64,000 nucleotides of DNA. It comes from Streptomyces sp. PsTaAH-137 (GTDB lineage Bacteria > Actinomycetota > Actinomycetes > Streptomycetales > Streptomycetaceae). Position numbers and translations under genes: made by a program. The DNA lies in contig NZ_QLLY01000004.1 of the NCBI RefSeq assembly GCF_003259365.1, positions 124,001 to 188,000 on the forward strand, written 5' to 3'. Below are positions 1-8,617 of the stretch, piece after piece; the stretch's first letter is position 1, and each line of letters starts with the position of its first letter. The notes beneath the pieces are model-generated. The model searched no databases, had not been told where the DNA came from, and was given only the letters and a program-made list of their open reading frames with translations.

Positions 1-1865
1 GGGTTCGCCAGTACGCCAACTACGTCCTCACCAATCCCGACATGCTGCACCGCGGCATATTGCCCTCGCACCCCCGCTGGTCCTCCTTCCTCAAGGCCCT
101 CAAGTACGTCGTCATCGACGAGTGCCACACCTACCGCGGCGTCTTCGGCAGCCACGTCGCCCAGATCCTGCGCCGCCTGCGCCGCCTCTGCGCCCGCTAC
201 GGCTCCGAGCCGGTCTTCCTCCTCGCCTCCGCCACGGCGGCCGATCCCGCCGTCGCCGGACAGCGCCTGACGGGCCTGCCGATCGTCGAGGTCGCCGACG
301 ACGCCTCGCCCCGCGGCGAGCTCGTCTTCGCCCTCTGGGAGCCGCCCCTCACCGAGATGCAGGGCGAGAAGGGCGCCCCGGTGCGCCGCACGGCGACCGC
401 CGAGACGGCCGACCTGCTCACCGACCTCACCGTGCAGGGCATCCGCTCGGTCGCCTTCGTACGGTCCCGGCGCGGCGCCGAGCTGATCGCGGTGATCGCC
501 CAGGAACGTCTGGCCGAGATCGACCGCTCGCTGCCGCGCCGGGTGGCCGCCTACCGCGGCGGCTATCTCGCCGAGGAGCGCCGCGCCCTCGAAGCCGCCC
601 TGCACTCCGGCGAACTCCTCGGCCTCGCCGCCACCACCGCCCTCGAACTCGGCATCGACGTCTCCGGCCTCGACGCCGTGGTGATCGCCGGCTATCCGGG
701 CACCCGCGCCTCCCTGTGGCAGCAGGCGGGCCGGGCAGGCCGCTCGGGCCAGGGAGCGCTCGCGGTCCTGGTGGCCCGCGACGATCCCCTGGACACCTAC
801 CTGGTCCACCACCCGGAGGCCCTCTTCGAGCAGCCGGTGGAGTCGACGGTCCTCGACCCCGACAACCCGTACGTACTGGCCCCGCACCTGTGCGCGGCCG
901 CCTCCGAACTCCCCCTAACCGAACCGGACTTCGCCCTCTTCGGCCCGGCTGTCGGCGATCTCCTCCCGCAGCTGGAGGCGGCGAAGCTGCTGCGCCGCCG
1001 CTCCGGCACCAAGGCCTGGCACTGGACGCGCCGCGAGTCCGCCGCCGACTTGGCCGACATCCGCGGCGAGGGCGGCGACCCGGTCCAGATCGTCGAGGCG
1101 AGCACCGGCCGGCTCCTCGGCACGGTCGACGCCGGCTCGGCCCACACCACCGTCCACGACGGCGCGGTCCACCTCCACCAGGGCCGCACCTACGTCGTCA
1201 AGCAGCTCGACCTCGACGACAACGTCGCCCTGGTCGAACCGGCGAACCCCACGTACTCCACGACGGCCCGCGACACCACGGCCATCTCCATCCTGGAGAC
1301 GGACGTCGAAGTCCCCTGGGGCGACGGCTCGTTGTGCTACGGATCGGTGGAAGTGACCAACCAGGTCGTCGGCTATCTCCGCCGCCGCCTGATCACCGGC
1401 GAAGTGCTCGGCGAGACGAAACTCGACCTCCCTCCTCGTACGCTGCGCACCCGCGCGGTGTGGTGGACGGTCACCGAGGACCAGTTGGACGCCGCCCGGG
1501 TGAACCCCGAGATCCTCGGCGGCGCCCTGCACGCCGCCGAACACGCCTCCATCGGCCTGCTCCCCCTCTTCGCCACCTGCGACCGCTGGGACATCGGCGG
1601 CGTCTCCATCCCGCTGCACCCGGACACCCTGCTGCCGACGGTCTTCGTCTACGACGGCCACCCCGGCGGGGCGGGCTTCGCCGAGCGCGCCTTCCACACC
1701 GCCAAGGAGTGGCTGACCGCCACCCGCGAGGCCATCGCCTCCTGCGAGTGCGAGGCCGGCTGCCCGTCGTGCATCCAGTCCCCCAAGTGCGGCAACGGCA
1801 ACGATCCGCTGCACAAGCGCGGGGCGGTTCGACTCCTGTCGACGCTGCTGAAACAGGCGCCGTAG
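1..1865 (+). CDS. DECH-box helicase with C-terminal zinc-binding DUF1998 region (5' end outside window)
   Basis: The reading frame is open from base 3, so the N-terminal part, including the P-loop, lies before the window. Visible superfamily 2 motifs are LTNPDML, the DECH box (VIDECHTY), motif III (SAT), and the C-terminal helicase signatures TTALELGID and QQAGRAGR. The extreme C-terminus has clustered cysteines (CECEAGCPSC, then PKCGNG), the zinc signature of the MrfA/YprA-type DUF1998 region. MrfA of Bacillus is a 3'-5' helicase acting in mitomycin repair. In actinobacteria this subfamily is known as the helicase/secretion-neighbourhood DEAH-box helicase because it sits beside tad genes, as here. 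It ends 17 bp from the convergent tad operon. Confidence 0.9.
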   Translation, partial: VRQYANYVLTNPDMLHRGILPSHPRWSSFLKALKYVVIDECHTYRGVFGSHVAQILRRLRRLCARYGSEPVFLLASATAADPAVAGQRLTGLPIVEVADDASPRGELVFALWEPPLTEMQGEKGAPVRRTATAETADLLTDLTVQGIRSVAFVRSRRGAELIAVIAQERLAEIDRSLPRRVAAYRGGYLAEERRALEAALHSGELLGLAATTALELGIDVSGLDAVVIAGYPGTRASLWQQAGRAGRSGQGALAVLVARDDPLDTYLVHHPEALFEQPVESTVLDPDNPYVLAPHLCAAASELPLTEPDFALFGPAVGDLLPQLEAAKLLRRRSGTKAWHWTRRESAADLADIRGEGGDPVQIVEASTGRLLGTVDAGSAHTTVHDGAVHLHQGRTYVVKQLDLDDNVALVEPANPTYSTTARDTTAISILETDVEVPWGDGSLCYGSVEVTNQVVGYLRRRLITGEVLGETKLDLPPRTLRTRAVWWTVTEDQLDAARVNPEILGGALHAAEHASIGLLPLFATCDRWDIGGVSIPLHPDTLLPTVFVYDGHPGGAGFAERAFHTAKEWLTATREAIASCECEAGCPSCIQSPKCGNGNDPLHKRGAVRLLSTLLKQAP

Positions 1866-1882
1866 GGAGTCGCGTCGCGGGT

Positions 1883-2374
1883 TCATCGCGGGTCGGGGTC
1901 GTCGAGCCCGTCGGGGCCGTCGAGCCCGTCGAGCCCGTCGGGGCCGTCGGGGTCAAAGCCCGGATCGGGACCGGCCCCGGATCCGGCCCCGGGTCTCGCC
2001 TGTACCGCCCCAGCAGGCCCCGCCCGTGCCCGTACCTCGGTCGCCAGTACCCCGCTGCCCGCCCCCGCCGTCACCTCGGCCACCTCCCCGTGGACGGCGC
2101 ACCGTACGACTCTCGCCCCCTGTGCCCGGGCCACCCGGTCGGCCAGCGCGCAGGCCCGCGCGCTGCCTTCCGTCCACTGGTCGGCCGCCGCGAGCGCGGC
2201 CAGGTCGGCCGCGCCGCCCGCTCGGTGCCGGAGCTGCACCGCCTGTCCCAGCGCGAGGACGCCCCCGAAGACGGCGCCCACCACGGCCATCGCCATGACC
2301 GCCCAGACGGTCGCGGATCCTCGGTCCCCTCTCAGCCGTGAACGCCGTCCCGTGCTGTTCCGCCCTCCTTTCAC
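1883..2374 (-). CDS. TadE/Rv3654c-like secretion-neighbourhood protein
   Basis: Last gene of the tad operon, about 163 aa. A short basic N-terminus leads into GSATVWAVMAMAVVGAVFG, a single prepilin-like hydrophobic helix, followed by an AADLAALAAAD segment typical of Rv3654c-like TadE-related proteins. The GTG at 2374 overlaps the upstream TGA and has a GGGAG-type ribosome site, so it is preferred over the much longer frame running upstream. The C-terminus is unusual: a glycine/aspartate/proline tail (DGPDGLDGLDG pattern) encoded by 9-bp-type direct repeats around 1900-1960. Likely a minor pseudopilin-like protein exposed outside the membrane. Confidence 0.7.
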   Translation of the reverse strand: MKGGRNSTGRRSRLRGDRGSATVWAVMAMAVVGAVFGGVLALGQAVQLRHRAGGAADLAALAAADQWTEGSARACALADRVARAQGARVVRCAVHGEVAEVTAGAGSGVLATEVRARAGPAGAVQARPGAGSGAGPDPGFDPDGPDGLDGLDGPDGLDDPDPR

Positions 2375-2793
2375 GCCGTCTCCCGCCCCTCCCCCGGAGC
2401 GGTGTCCGGGGCAGTCGTCTCCTCGGCCGCCGCCACGGCCTCCGCGCTCAACTCCACGCCGAGCGGGCCCGGCCCGGCCGCCCGGGCCAGCACCGTCACC
2501 CGGACCAGCTCGCCCTCCCGTCTCACCTCGACCCGCGCGCCCCGCGGGGCGGCCTCCCGGGCCGCGGCCACGGCGGCGCTCTCCGGCTCCTGCCGGGCCA
2601 CCGCCCTGGCCCCGGTCCGCGCGGCGTCCACGCACCGGATCTGCTCGGACGCCGCCACCACCGCCCAGACCAGCGCCATCGTGAACGCCACAAGCACGGG
2701 CAGCACCACCGCCGCCTCCGCCGTCACGAACCCACGATCCCGACCCCGATCCCGGCCCCGGCACCGGTCCCGGCCCGTTTCAGAACGAGCCAT
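2371..2793 (-). CDS. TadE-like pilus assembly protein
   Basis: About 140 aa. After an Arg-rich cytoplasmic stretch comes GFVTAEAAVVLPVLVAFTMA, the Gly-Phe/Glu+5 arrangement and single hydrophobic helix of TadE pseudopilins, then a soluble domain with one cysteine (IRCVDAARTGARA). The start ATG at 2793 overlaps the end of the DUF4244 gene by 14 bp. An earlier in-frame ATG at 2838 would add a tryptophan/arginine-rich stretch not expected in the family. The stop overlaps the next gene's GTG. Part of the tad operon for tight-adherence-type pili. Confidence 0.75.
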   Translation of the reverse strand: MARSETGRDRCRGRDRGRDRGFVTAEAAVVLPVLVAFTMALVWAVVAASEQIRCVDAARTGARAVARQEPESAAVAAAREAAPRGARVEVRREGELVRVTVLARAAGPGPLGVELSAEAVAAAEETTAPDTAPGEGRETA

Positions 2794-3025
2794 GGAGCGC
2801 CTTAGCCACCAGCGACTGCAACGTCGACTGGACCACATCGCTCGTCACCACCTGGTAGAGCACTCCGGCGAATCCGACCGCCGCGATCAGCCCCACCGCG
2901 TATTCCGACGTGACCATCCCGGCGTCCTTGCGCGCCGCGGACCGCACACCCCGCGCCCACGCCAGGAGCCCTCCCCGCAGCCGCCGGCACCTGCTCGTCG
3001 CCCTCGTCCCACGCGTTCCGTTCAT
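2780..3025 (-). CDS. DUF4244 Flp-like pilin
   Basis: An 81-aa protein with a basic N-terminus, then AGMVTSEYAVGLIAAVGFAGVLY. This is a prepilin cleavage-like site (Gly before Met, Glu at +5 from the mature end) and a hydrophobic stem, matching the DUF4244 family that replaces Flp pilin in actinobacterial tad loci. It lies between the TadC gene (62 bp upstream) and the overlapping TadE-like gene. It is probably the major structural subunit, processed by a prepilin peptidase that is not encoded in this window. Confidence 0.8.
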   Translation of the reverse strand: MNGTRGTRATSRCRRLRGGLLAWARGVRSAARKDAGMVTSEYAVGLIAAVGFAGVLYQVVTSDVVQSTLQSLVAKALHGSF

Positions 3026-3087
3026 CTCAACCCCCTACGAATGTGTCCACTTCGGAGCTCCGGACGTTCCGGAACTCCCCTTGCCGC

Positions 3088-3906
3088 TCAGCGGCCGCCC
3101 AGCATTCCGTCGCCGAGGCCGATCACCACCGGCAGCACCCCGATCACGAGAAAGGCGGGCAGAAAGCACAGCCCCACCGGAGCGGTGACGGCCACCGCCG
3201 CCCGACGCGCCACCGCCGTCGCTCTGCGCCCGCGCTCCGCTCTGCACTCGGCGGCGATCCGGGCGACCGGCCCCGCCGCCGGCGCCCCGGACTCACCGGC
3301 CCGCTCCAACAGCCGCACCAGCACACCGGCGCCGGGCAGCGCCGCCAACTCCCGCCATGCCACGCCCGGTTCACCGCCGAGCCGTACCTGCGCCGCACCC
3401 CTCGCGAGCCCTCTCCCGACGGGCCCGCCCACCGACTCCCCGACGACCCGCGCCGCCTCCACCGGATCCGCCCCGGCCGCGATGCAGGCGGCCAGCAGAT
3501 CGGCCGCGAGCGGCAGTTGGCGCACCGCCTCGGCTGCCTCGTCCGCCCCGGACGACACCGCCCGGCCCCGCAGCCACCGCCACACGGCACCACCCGCGAC
3601 GGCTCCGACGAGCAACCCCGCCGCCCCGCCGACCACCACGTACCCGGCGCTCACGGCCCCGGCCACCGGAGCCCACCGGCGCACCACGCCCGGCACCTGA
3701 AGGCCCCGCCGCGCCGCGTCCACGGCGACGACGTCGAGCACCAGCCGCACCCGCCGCCGAAGCTCCCGCTCCCGCCACCGCGTCTCGACCGCCCGTCCCA
3801 GCCACACCGCCGCCAGCGCCGCACACAGCACCGCCCCCAGCCTGTGGACAACGTCCATGCCCCTCACCGCTCCCGTCCATCGCATCCGACCCACTCGTCC
3901 AACCAC
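3088..3906 (-). CDS. TadC-like type II secretion F domain membrane protein
   Basis: Up to 272 aa, with hydrophobic segments near the N-terminus, in the middle and at the C-terminus (LCFLPAFLVIGVLPVVIG), flanking a GspF-like helical region with LAADLLAACIAAGADP. This is the TadC partner of TadB in the inner-membrane platform. Three starts are possible: GTG/ATG at 3906, ATG at 3885, or ATG at 3858 (MDVVHRLG). The last gives the most family-like N-terminus, while 3906 leaves a 12-bp gap to tadB. The frame is certain, the start is not. Confidence 0.8.
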   Translation of the reverse strand: MVGRVGRMRWTGAVRGMDVVHRLGAVLCAALAAVWLGRAVETRWRERELRRRVRLVLDVVAVDAARRGLQVPGVVRRWAPVAGAVSAGYVVVGGAAGLLVGAVAGGAVWRWLRGRAVSSGADEAAEAVRQLPLAADLLAACIAAGADPVEAARVVGESVGGPVGRGLARGAAQVRLGGEPGVAWRELAALPGAGVLVRLLERAGESGAPAAGPVARIAAECRAERGRRATAVARRAAVAVTAPVGLCFLPAFLVIGVLPVVIGLGDGMLGGR

Positions 3907-3918
3907 GTCACGGCGCCC

Positions 3919-4776
3919 TCACGCCTCCGCCCCGCGCACGATCCGCGACGCCCACCACAACCCCGCTCCCTCCAGCACCCCGCCCACCACCAGGCACCCC
4001 ACACCGGCCCCGGTGTGCAGCAGCACCCGCAACGGCCGGGCGCCCAGCGCCGATCCGAGCAGCAGCCCGAGCACCGGCAGCCCGGCGAGCATCACCGCCG
4101 TGGACCAGGGGCCCGCCAACTGGGCCCGCAGATCCGCCCGTTGATCCCGCTCCGCCCGCAGCGCGTCCGCGAGCCGCTCCAGTCCGGCCGCGAGTCCGGC
4201 GCCCCGGTCCACCGCCACGTGCCAGCACGCCGCGAGTCCGTGCAGCCCCTCGGCGCCCGGCTCCCCGGCCGCCACCCGCAGCGCTCCGGGCACGTCCCCG
4301 CCGAACCGGGCCGCCGCCGTCACCGCCGCGCTCCCGGCCCCGGACAACGCGCCCGACTCCCGCACGGCGACGGTCAGCGCCGCGCCCGGCTGCCGCCCCG
4401 CCCGGACCTCTCCGGCCAGCACCTCGCACAGCCGGATCACCGCGTCCCCGTGCCGCTCCCGCGCCCGCAGCGCCGCTCTCCCCCGCCGGGCCCGGGCCGC
4501 CACGGGCACCGCGCAGGCGCCCAGGACCAGCGGCAGCGGCGAGGCCCCCACGGCCCCGATGGCCGCGCCGATCACCGCGCACCCCCACTCGGGCCGGCCA
4601 CGCAGCCACCTCCACCAGCGCTCGCCCGTACTCCGCCAGACCGGCACCGCCGCGACGCCCGCCGCCTCGCCGAACACCGCCCGCACTCTCCGCGCTTCGG
4701 CCTCCCGCACGCGCACGACCCACGCCACGGCCGCCACCCCGATCAGCCCCACCTCCACGACACCGGACATCTCCAC
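3919..4776 (-). CDS. TadB-like type II secretion F domain membrane protein
   Basis: 285 aa with an N-terminal transmembrane segment (VGLIGVAAVAWVV), a central pair and a C-terminal pair of hydrophobic segments. The GspF-like domain shows LCEVLAGEVRAGRQPGAAL, the counterpart of the TadC motif. With TadC it forms the membrane platform against which the TadA ATPase works. It follows tadA by 62 bp in the same operon. Confidence 0.82.
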   Translation of the reverse strand: MEMSGVVEVGLIGVAAVAWVVRVREAEARRVRAVFGEAAGVAAVPVWRSTGERWWRWLRGRPEWGCAVIGAAIGAVGASPLPLVLGACAVPVAARARRGRAALRARERHGDAVIRLCEVLAGEVRAGRQPGAALTVAVRESGALSGAGSAAVTAAARFGGDVPGALRVAAGEPGAEGLHGLAACWHVAVDRGAGLAAGLERLADALRAERDQRADLRAQLAGPWSTAVMLAGLPVLGLLLGSALGARPLRVLLHTGAGVGCLVVGGVLEGAGLWWASRIVRGAEA

Positions 4777-4838
4777 TCCCGCCCTCCTCCACCTGACCCG
4801 TCACGCCCATCGCCTATCTCGGCAGCACGCCGCGCCCC

Positions 4839-6002
4839 TCACTCCAGTCGCACCCCCAACAGGCCGCCCAGCCGCTCCCACCCCTCGCCGGGCGCGAACC
4901 CCCGCTCGCGCCACTCCAGCGCCGGTACGGCCCGCACCCATCCCTGCGCGTCCCGCTCCAACACCCGCACCTGCGCCATCCGGCGCCGACCGCCCCGGTC
5001 CCGTACGAGATGCAGCACCACCGACACCGCGGCCGCCAGCTGGCTGTGCAGCGCCGCCCGGTCGAGCCCTGCCGCTGTCCCCAGCGCCTCCAGACGCACC
5101 GGCACATCGCCCGCCGCGTTGGCGTGCACGGTGCCGCTGCCGCCCTCGTGGCCGGTATTGAGCGCGGCCAGGAGCGAGACGACCTCGGCGCCGCGCACCT
5201 CGCCGACGACGAGCCGGTCCGGCCGCATCCGCAGCGCCTGCCGCACCAGGTCGTCCAGGCCGACGGCCCCGGCCCCCTCCTGGTTGGCGGGCCGCGCCTC
5301 CAGGCGCACCACGTGCGGGTGGTCGGGGCGCAGCTCGGCGGAGTCCTCGGCGAGGACGATGCGCTCGTCCGGGCCGACCAGGCCGAGGAGCGCGCTGAGC
5401 AACGTCGTCTTGCCGCTGCCCGTGCCGCCGCTGATCAGGAACGAGAGCCGGGCGTCGAGCAGCGCCCGCAGGACCCGGTCCCCGCCCGGTGGCACCGTCC
5501 CCGCCGCCACCAGCTCCCGCAGGGTGAACGCCCGAGGACGGACGACCCGGAGCGACAGGCACGTGCACCCGACCGCGACCGGTGGCAGGACCGCGTGCAG
5601 CCGGGTCCCGTCGGGCAGCCGCGCGTCCACCCAGGGCCGGGCGTCGTCGAGGCGGCGCCCCACCACAGCCGCCAGCCGCTGGGCCAGTCGCCGGACGGCG
5701 GCGGCGCTCTCGAAGGCCACATCGGCCCGCTCCAGGCCGCCGCCCCGGTCGACCCAGACCCGGTCGGGCGCCGAGACCAGCACATCGGTCACCGAGGGGT
5801 CGGCGAGGAGCGGCTCCAGGGGGCCCGCGCCCACCAGTTCGGACCTCAGCCGCCCCGCGACGCCCAGCACTTCGGCGTCGCCGAGGACCCGGCCCTGGGC
5901 CCTGAGCGCCTCGGCCACGCGCGCGGGCGTCGCCTCCGAGCCGGTCTCCGCGAGCCACTGCCGCACCCCGTCGAGCATCCGCGCCCCGACCACCGCGCTC
6001 AT
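4839..6002 (-). CDS. TadA/CpaF-type secretion ATPase
   Basis: 387 aa. Hexameric type II/IV secretion ATPase that powers Tad pilus assembly at the inner membrane face. Walker A is GGTGSGKTT at about residues 192-200, the Asp box region contains LAEDSAELR, and Walker B reads RPDRLVVGEVRG, followed by the His-box segment ALNTGHEGGSGTVHAN. Family members called helicase/secretion-neighbourhood ATPase have this length. The ATG at 6002 overlaps the CpaE-like stop (ATGA). A much longer open frame upstream overlaps the CpaE gene and is rejected. Confidence 0.92.
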   Translation of the reverse strand: MSAVVGARMLDGVRQWLAETGSEATPARVAEALRAQGRVLGDAEVLGVAGRLRSELVGAGPLEPLLADPSVTDVLVSAPDRVWVDRGGGLERADVAFESAAAVRRLAQRLAAVVGRRLDDARPWVDARLPDGTRLHAVLPPVAVGCTCLSLRVVRPRAFTLRELVAAGTVPPGGDRVLRALLDARLSFLISGGTGSGKTTLLSALLGLVGPDERIVLAEDSAELRPDHPHVVRLEARPANQEGAGAVGLDDLVRQALRMRPDRLVVGEVRGAEVVSLLAALNTGHEGGSGTVHANAAGDVPVRLEALGTAAGLDRAALHSQLAAAVSVVLHLVRDRGGRRRMAQVRVLERDAQGWVRAVPALEWRERGFAPGEGWERLGGLLGVRLE

Positions 6003-7174
6003 GGCGTCTCCCCCTGCTCCACGGCCACCGGCACCCGCTCCCAGAACCCCGTGCAGAACCGCCGCAACGGTCCGCCGGACGCCTCCTGGGGAGTCCGTCC
6101 CGCCAGCACGCCCGCGTCCAGCGGGAGCTCCCCGGCCAGGGGCAGTCCGAGCAGCCGGGCCACCTCGTCCGCGTCGAGGGCCCCCGAGTGCCGCGCTCCG
6201 CGTGCGGGCGCCGTCACCACCCGCAGATCCCGCACCACCATGCCCACGGTGTCGGCCACCCGCCGTGCGGCGGCGACGGCCCGCAGCTCGGGCGGCACCA
6301 CGAGCAGCGCCAGATCGAGCTGGGCCAGCGCCTCGACCGTGCTCGCGTCGATCCTGCGGGGCAGGTCCACCACGACGGCCCCGCCTCTGCGCCGCCCTGC
6401 CGCGAGCACCACGCGCATCGCCTCGGGCGGCAGCGCCGTCAGCTCGCCGCGATCCCAGCTGAGCACCCGCAGGCCGTCCAGGCACGGCAGCGACTCCTCC
6501 AGCGCGGTGGCGCCGACCCGGCCGCGGGAGTGGACGAACGCGGGCCAGCGGAGCCCGTCCGCCGCCTCCCCGCCGAGCAGGACGTCGAGGCCGCCGCCGA
6601 TCGGATCCGCGTCGACCAGCAGGGTGCGCCGCCCCGCAGCGGCGGACGCCGCCGCGAGGCCGCAGGCCAGCGTCGAGGCCCCGGCACCGCCCCGGCCGCC
6701 GAGGACGCCGACGGTCAGCGCGGGCCGGCCCGCGCCCTCCGCGACGTCGGCGATGCGGTCCATCAGCCACTGCTCGGCGTCCGGCAGCATCAGCACCTGC
6801 TCGGCGCCGATCTCCACGGCCCGCCGCCACACCCCGGGGTCGTCCTGGTCCCGCTCGACGAGCATCACCCCGTCCCGCCGGGCGGCGCCGCGCAGCCGCC
6901 CCGCCGCGTCACCCCCGACCAGCACCAGGGGTGCCGCCTCCCAGCGGCCTCTGCCCTCCGGCGCCCCGTGCCCCACCTCGGGCCGCACCCCCGCCGCCGC
7001 GCACAGCCGCAGCAGGTCGTCGAGGAGCCCCACGTCCTCCGTCACGATCAGCGGCACCCGCCGCCCGCCCCGCGGCTCCACCGCACTGGCCTCCACCACG
7101 ATCCGATCCCCCTGTCTCCGCGCTCTCGCCCGCCACTCGGGCGAGCCGGTCCGCGGCGAAGTCACCGGCGCCAC
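5999..7174 (-). CDS. CpaE/TadZ-like septum-site-type protein
   Basis: 391 aa, first gene of the tad operon. An N-terminal receiver-like half is followed by a MinD/ParA-type half with LLVDADPIGGGLD and a Walker A-equivalent GGRGGAGAST at about residue 155. That loop lacks both lysines of the canonical deviant P-loop, as in the CpaE-like helicase/secretion-neighbourhood family, so nucleotide hydrolysis is doubtful. The Streptomyces orthologue is annotated as septum-site determining protein (Ssd). Probable role: positioning the Tad machine. Confidence 0.82.
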   Translation of the reverse strand: MAPVTSPRTGSPEWRARARRQGDRIVVEASAVEPRGGRRVPLIVTEDVGLLDDLLRLCAAAGVRPEVGHGAPEGRGRWEAAPLVLVGGDAAGRLRGAARRDGVMLVERDQDDPGVWRRAVEIGAEQVLMLPDAEQWLMDRIADVAEGAGRPALTVGVLGGRGGAGASTLACGLAAASAAAGRRTLLVDADPIGGGLDVLLGGEAADGLRWPAFVHSRGRVGATALEESLPCLDGLRVLSWDRGELTALPPEAMRVVLAAGRRRGGAVVVDLPRRIDASTVEALAQLDLALLVVPPELRAVAAARRVADTVGMVVRDLRVVTAPARGARHSGALDADEVARLLGLPLAGELPLDAGVLAGRTPQEASGGPLRRFCTGFWERVPVAVEQGETP

Positions 7175-7362
7175 GGCGCCGAATACCGGTCGCCGGCGCG
7201 GCTCGTCATAACGAACCGGCCGTGAACCGCGACCCGGACTTCGCCTGCGGAATCACCGTGCAGCGATCCCGGAAATCATGTGGATCTTGGTCAAAAACTG
7301 TGGACGCGAGAAGGGTTGTGAATATCCCGCTCACCCATACCGGTGACATCCCGGAGCCGTCG

Positions 7363-7428
7363 CGGGAACGGGTTCGGGAACCGGTTCGGGAACGAGCCCG
7401 GGAAGCCCGTCGGGAACGTGTCGGGAAC
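7363..7428. repeat. 12-bp tandem iterons (CGGGAA core)
   Basis: CGGGAAC, once CGGGAAG, begins at 7363, 7375, 7387, 7399, 7411 and 7422. That is six copies with a 12-bp period (the last step is 11). The second half of each unit varies. The array lies about 190 bp upstream of the CpaE-like start, between divergent promoters. Confidence 0.85.
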
Positions 7429-7571
7429 CACACAGACCCCCTTCCGGAACCGCCCAGGGACCCCCCACCCCCTTCCACAACGCATCCTTTTGGTCACCGA
7501 GCGTGACCATCACGCCTCAGGTCGAGACCGAGCCTCGGAGGCGGAAACCAGGGGGAACGGGCAAGAAAAAA

Positions 7572-7631
7572 GGACCCGAAAACGGGTCCGGACATGCGAC
7601 GACCCCCGCCGGGGGGGAGAGCGGGGGTCGT
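7572..7631. terminator. Tandem hairpins
   Basis: First hairpin: GGACCCG (7572-7578), AAAA loop, CGGGTCC (7583-7589), preceded by an A-rich run. Second hairpin: ACGACCCCCGC (7599-7609) pairs perfectly with 7621-7631 across an 11-nt loop. They resemble intrinsic terminators, but no gene ends immediately before them. They could end an unannotated transcript or act in the 5' leader of the HAD gene. Confidence 0.5.
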
Positions 7632-7768
7632 CCCCACGGTCCGACTCGGGGGGGGAGGAGCCAGACCGGGTTAGCACGGTCGCGAACGATCCGTGACTTC
7701 CATGGTGTACCCGAGAGCCTTCTCAGGCAAACCCACGCGCCCCAGCTTACGCCGAATGGTGGGCGCCT

Positions 7769-8617
7769 ATGCTCGGGCTTGTGGAAAACCACTCCTTGCA
7801 CCACTCCATGCCCCGCACAGCGGCGTTCTTCGACCTGGACAAGACCGTCATCGCCAAGTCGAGCACGCTCACGTTCAGCAAATCGTTCTACCGAGGCGGA
7901 CTGATCAACCGCAGGGCCGCGCTGCGCACGGCCTACGCGCAGTTCGTCTTCCTGGCCGGGGGCGCCGATCACGACCAGATGGAGCGCATGCGCCAGTACC
8001 TGTCGGCGATGTGCCGCGGCTGGAACGTGCGGCAGGTGCGGGAGATCGTGGCCGAGACGCTGCACGACCTGATCGACCCGATCATCTACGACGAGGCGGC
8101 GTCCCTCATCGAGGAGCACCACACCGCCGGCCGGGACGTGGTCATCGTCTCCACCTCGGGCGCCGAGGTCGTCGAACCGATCGGCGAGCTGCTGGGCGCG
8201 GACCGGGTGGTGGCCACCCGCATGGTGGTCGGCGACGACGGCTGCTTCACCGGCGAGGTGGAGTACTACGCGTACGGGCCCACCAAGGCGGAGGCCGTCA
8301 AGGAACTCGCCGCGTCCGAGGGGTACGACCTCGCGCGCTGCTACGCGTACAGCGACTCGGCGACGGACCTGCCGATGCTGAGCTCCGTCGGGCACCCCTA
8401 CGCGGTCAATCCCGACCGGGCGCTGCGGCGTGAGGCACTCGCGCGTGAGTGGCCGATTCTCGACTTCCACAAGCCGGTCCGCCTCAAGAAGCGGCTGCCG
8501 CATCTCTCCGCCCCGTCGCGTCCGGCGCTGGTCGCCGCGGCCGCGCTCGGTACGGCCGCCGCGACGGCGGGGCTCGTCTGGTACGCCAGTCGTCGCCGGG
8601 CACTCCCGAGCACCTAG
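7769..8617 (+). CDS. HAD-IB family hydrolase with C-terminal membrane anchor
   Basis: 282 aa. The HAD nucleophile motif is FFDLDKTV near residue 18, with IVSTSGAEV (motif II) and YAYSDSATDLPML (the acidic motif), placing it in the HAD-IB/SerB-like subfamily. The C-terminus has one hydrophobic segment (AAAALGTAAATAGLVWYA) followed by arginines, suggesting a tail anchor with the phosphatase domain in the cytoplasm. The S. coelicolor counterpart next to ssd is called a morphological-differentiation-associated protein (from memory). The start is uncertain; an internal ATG (MPRTAAFF) is also possible. Confidence 0.85.
   Translation: MLGLVENHSLHHSMPRTAAFFDLDKTVIAKSSTLTFSKSFYRGGLINRRAALRTAYAQFVFLAGGADHDQMERMRQYLSAMCRGWNVRQVREIVAETLHDLIDPIIYDEAASLIEEHHTAGRDVVIVSTSGAEVVEPIGELLGADRVVATRMVVGDDGCFTGEVEYYAYGPTKAEAVKELAASEGYDLARCYAYSDSATDLPMLSSVGHPYAVNPDRALRREALAREWPILDFHKPVRLKKRLPHLSAPSRPALVAAAALGTAAATAGLVWYASRRRALPST

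Larger units (their letters stand above)
7175..7768. other. 594-bp divergent intergenic region, tad operon / HAD phosphatase
   Basis: No convincing gene. It holds a 12-bp tandem array (7363-7428) and two perfect hairpins (7572-7589, 7599-7631). An AT-richer stretch at 7260-7330 probably carries the tad-operon promoter, facing left. Confidence 0.6.

Noticed and set aside
3043..6462. Very long plus-strand open frame opposite the tad genes
   Set aside because: Composition is Arg/Pro/His-rich with no domain, as expected for the antisense of GC-rich genes. The minus-strand tad genes have clear motifs and coupled starts.
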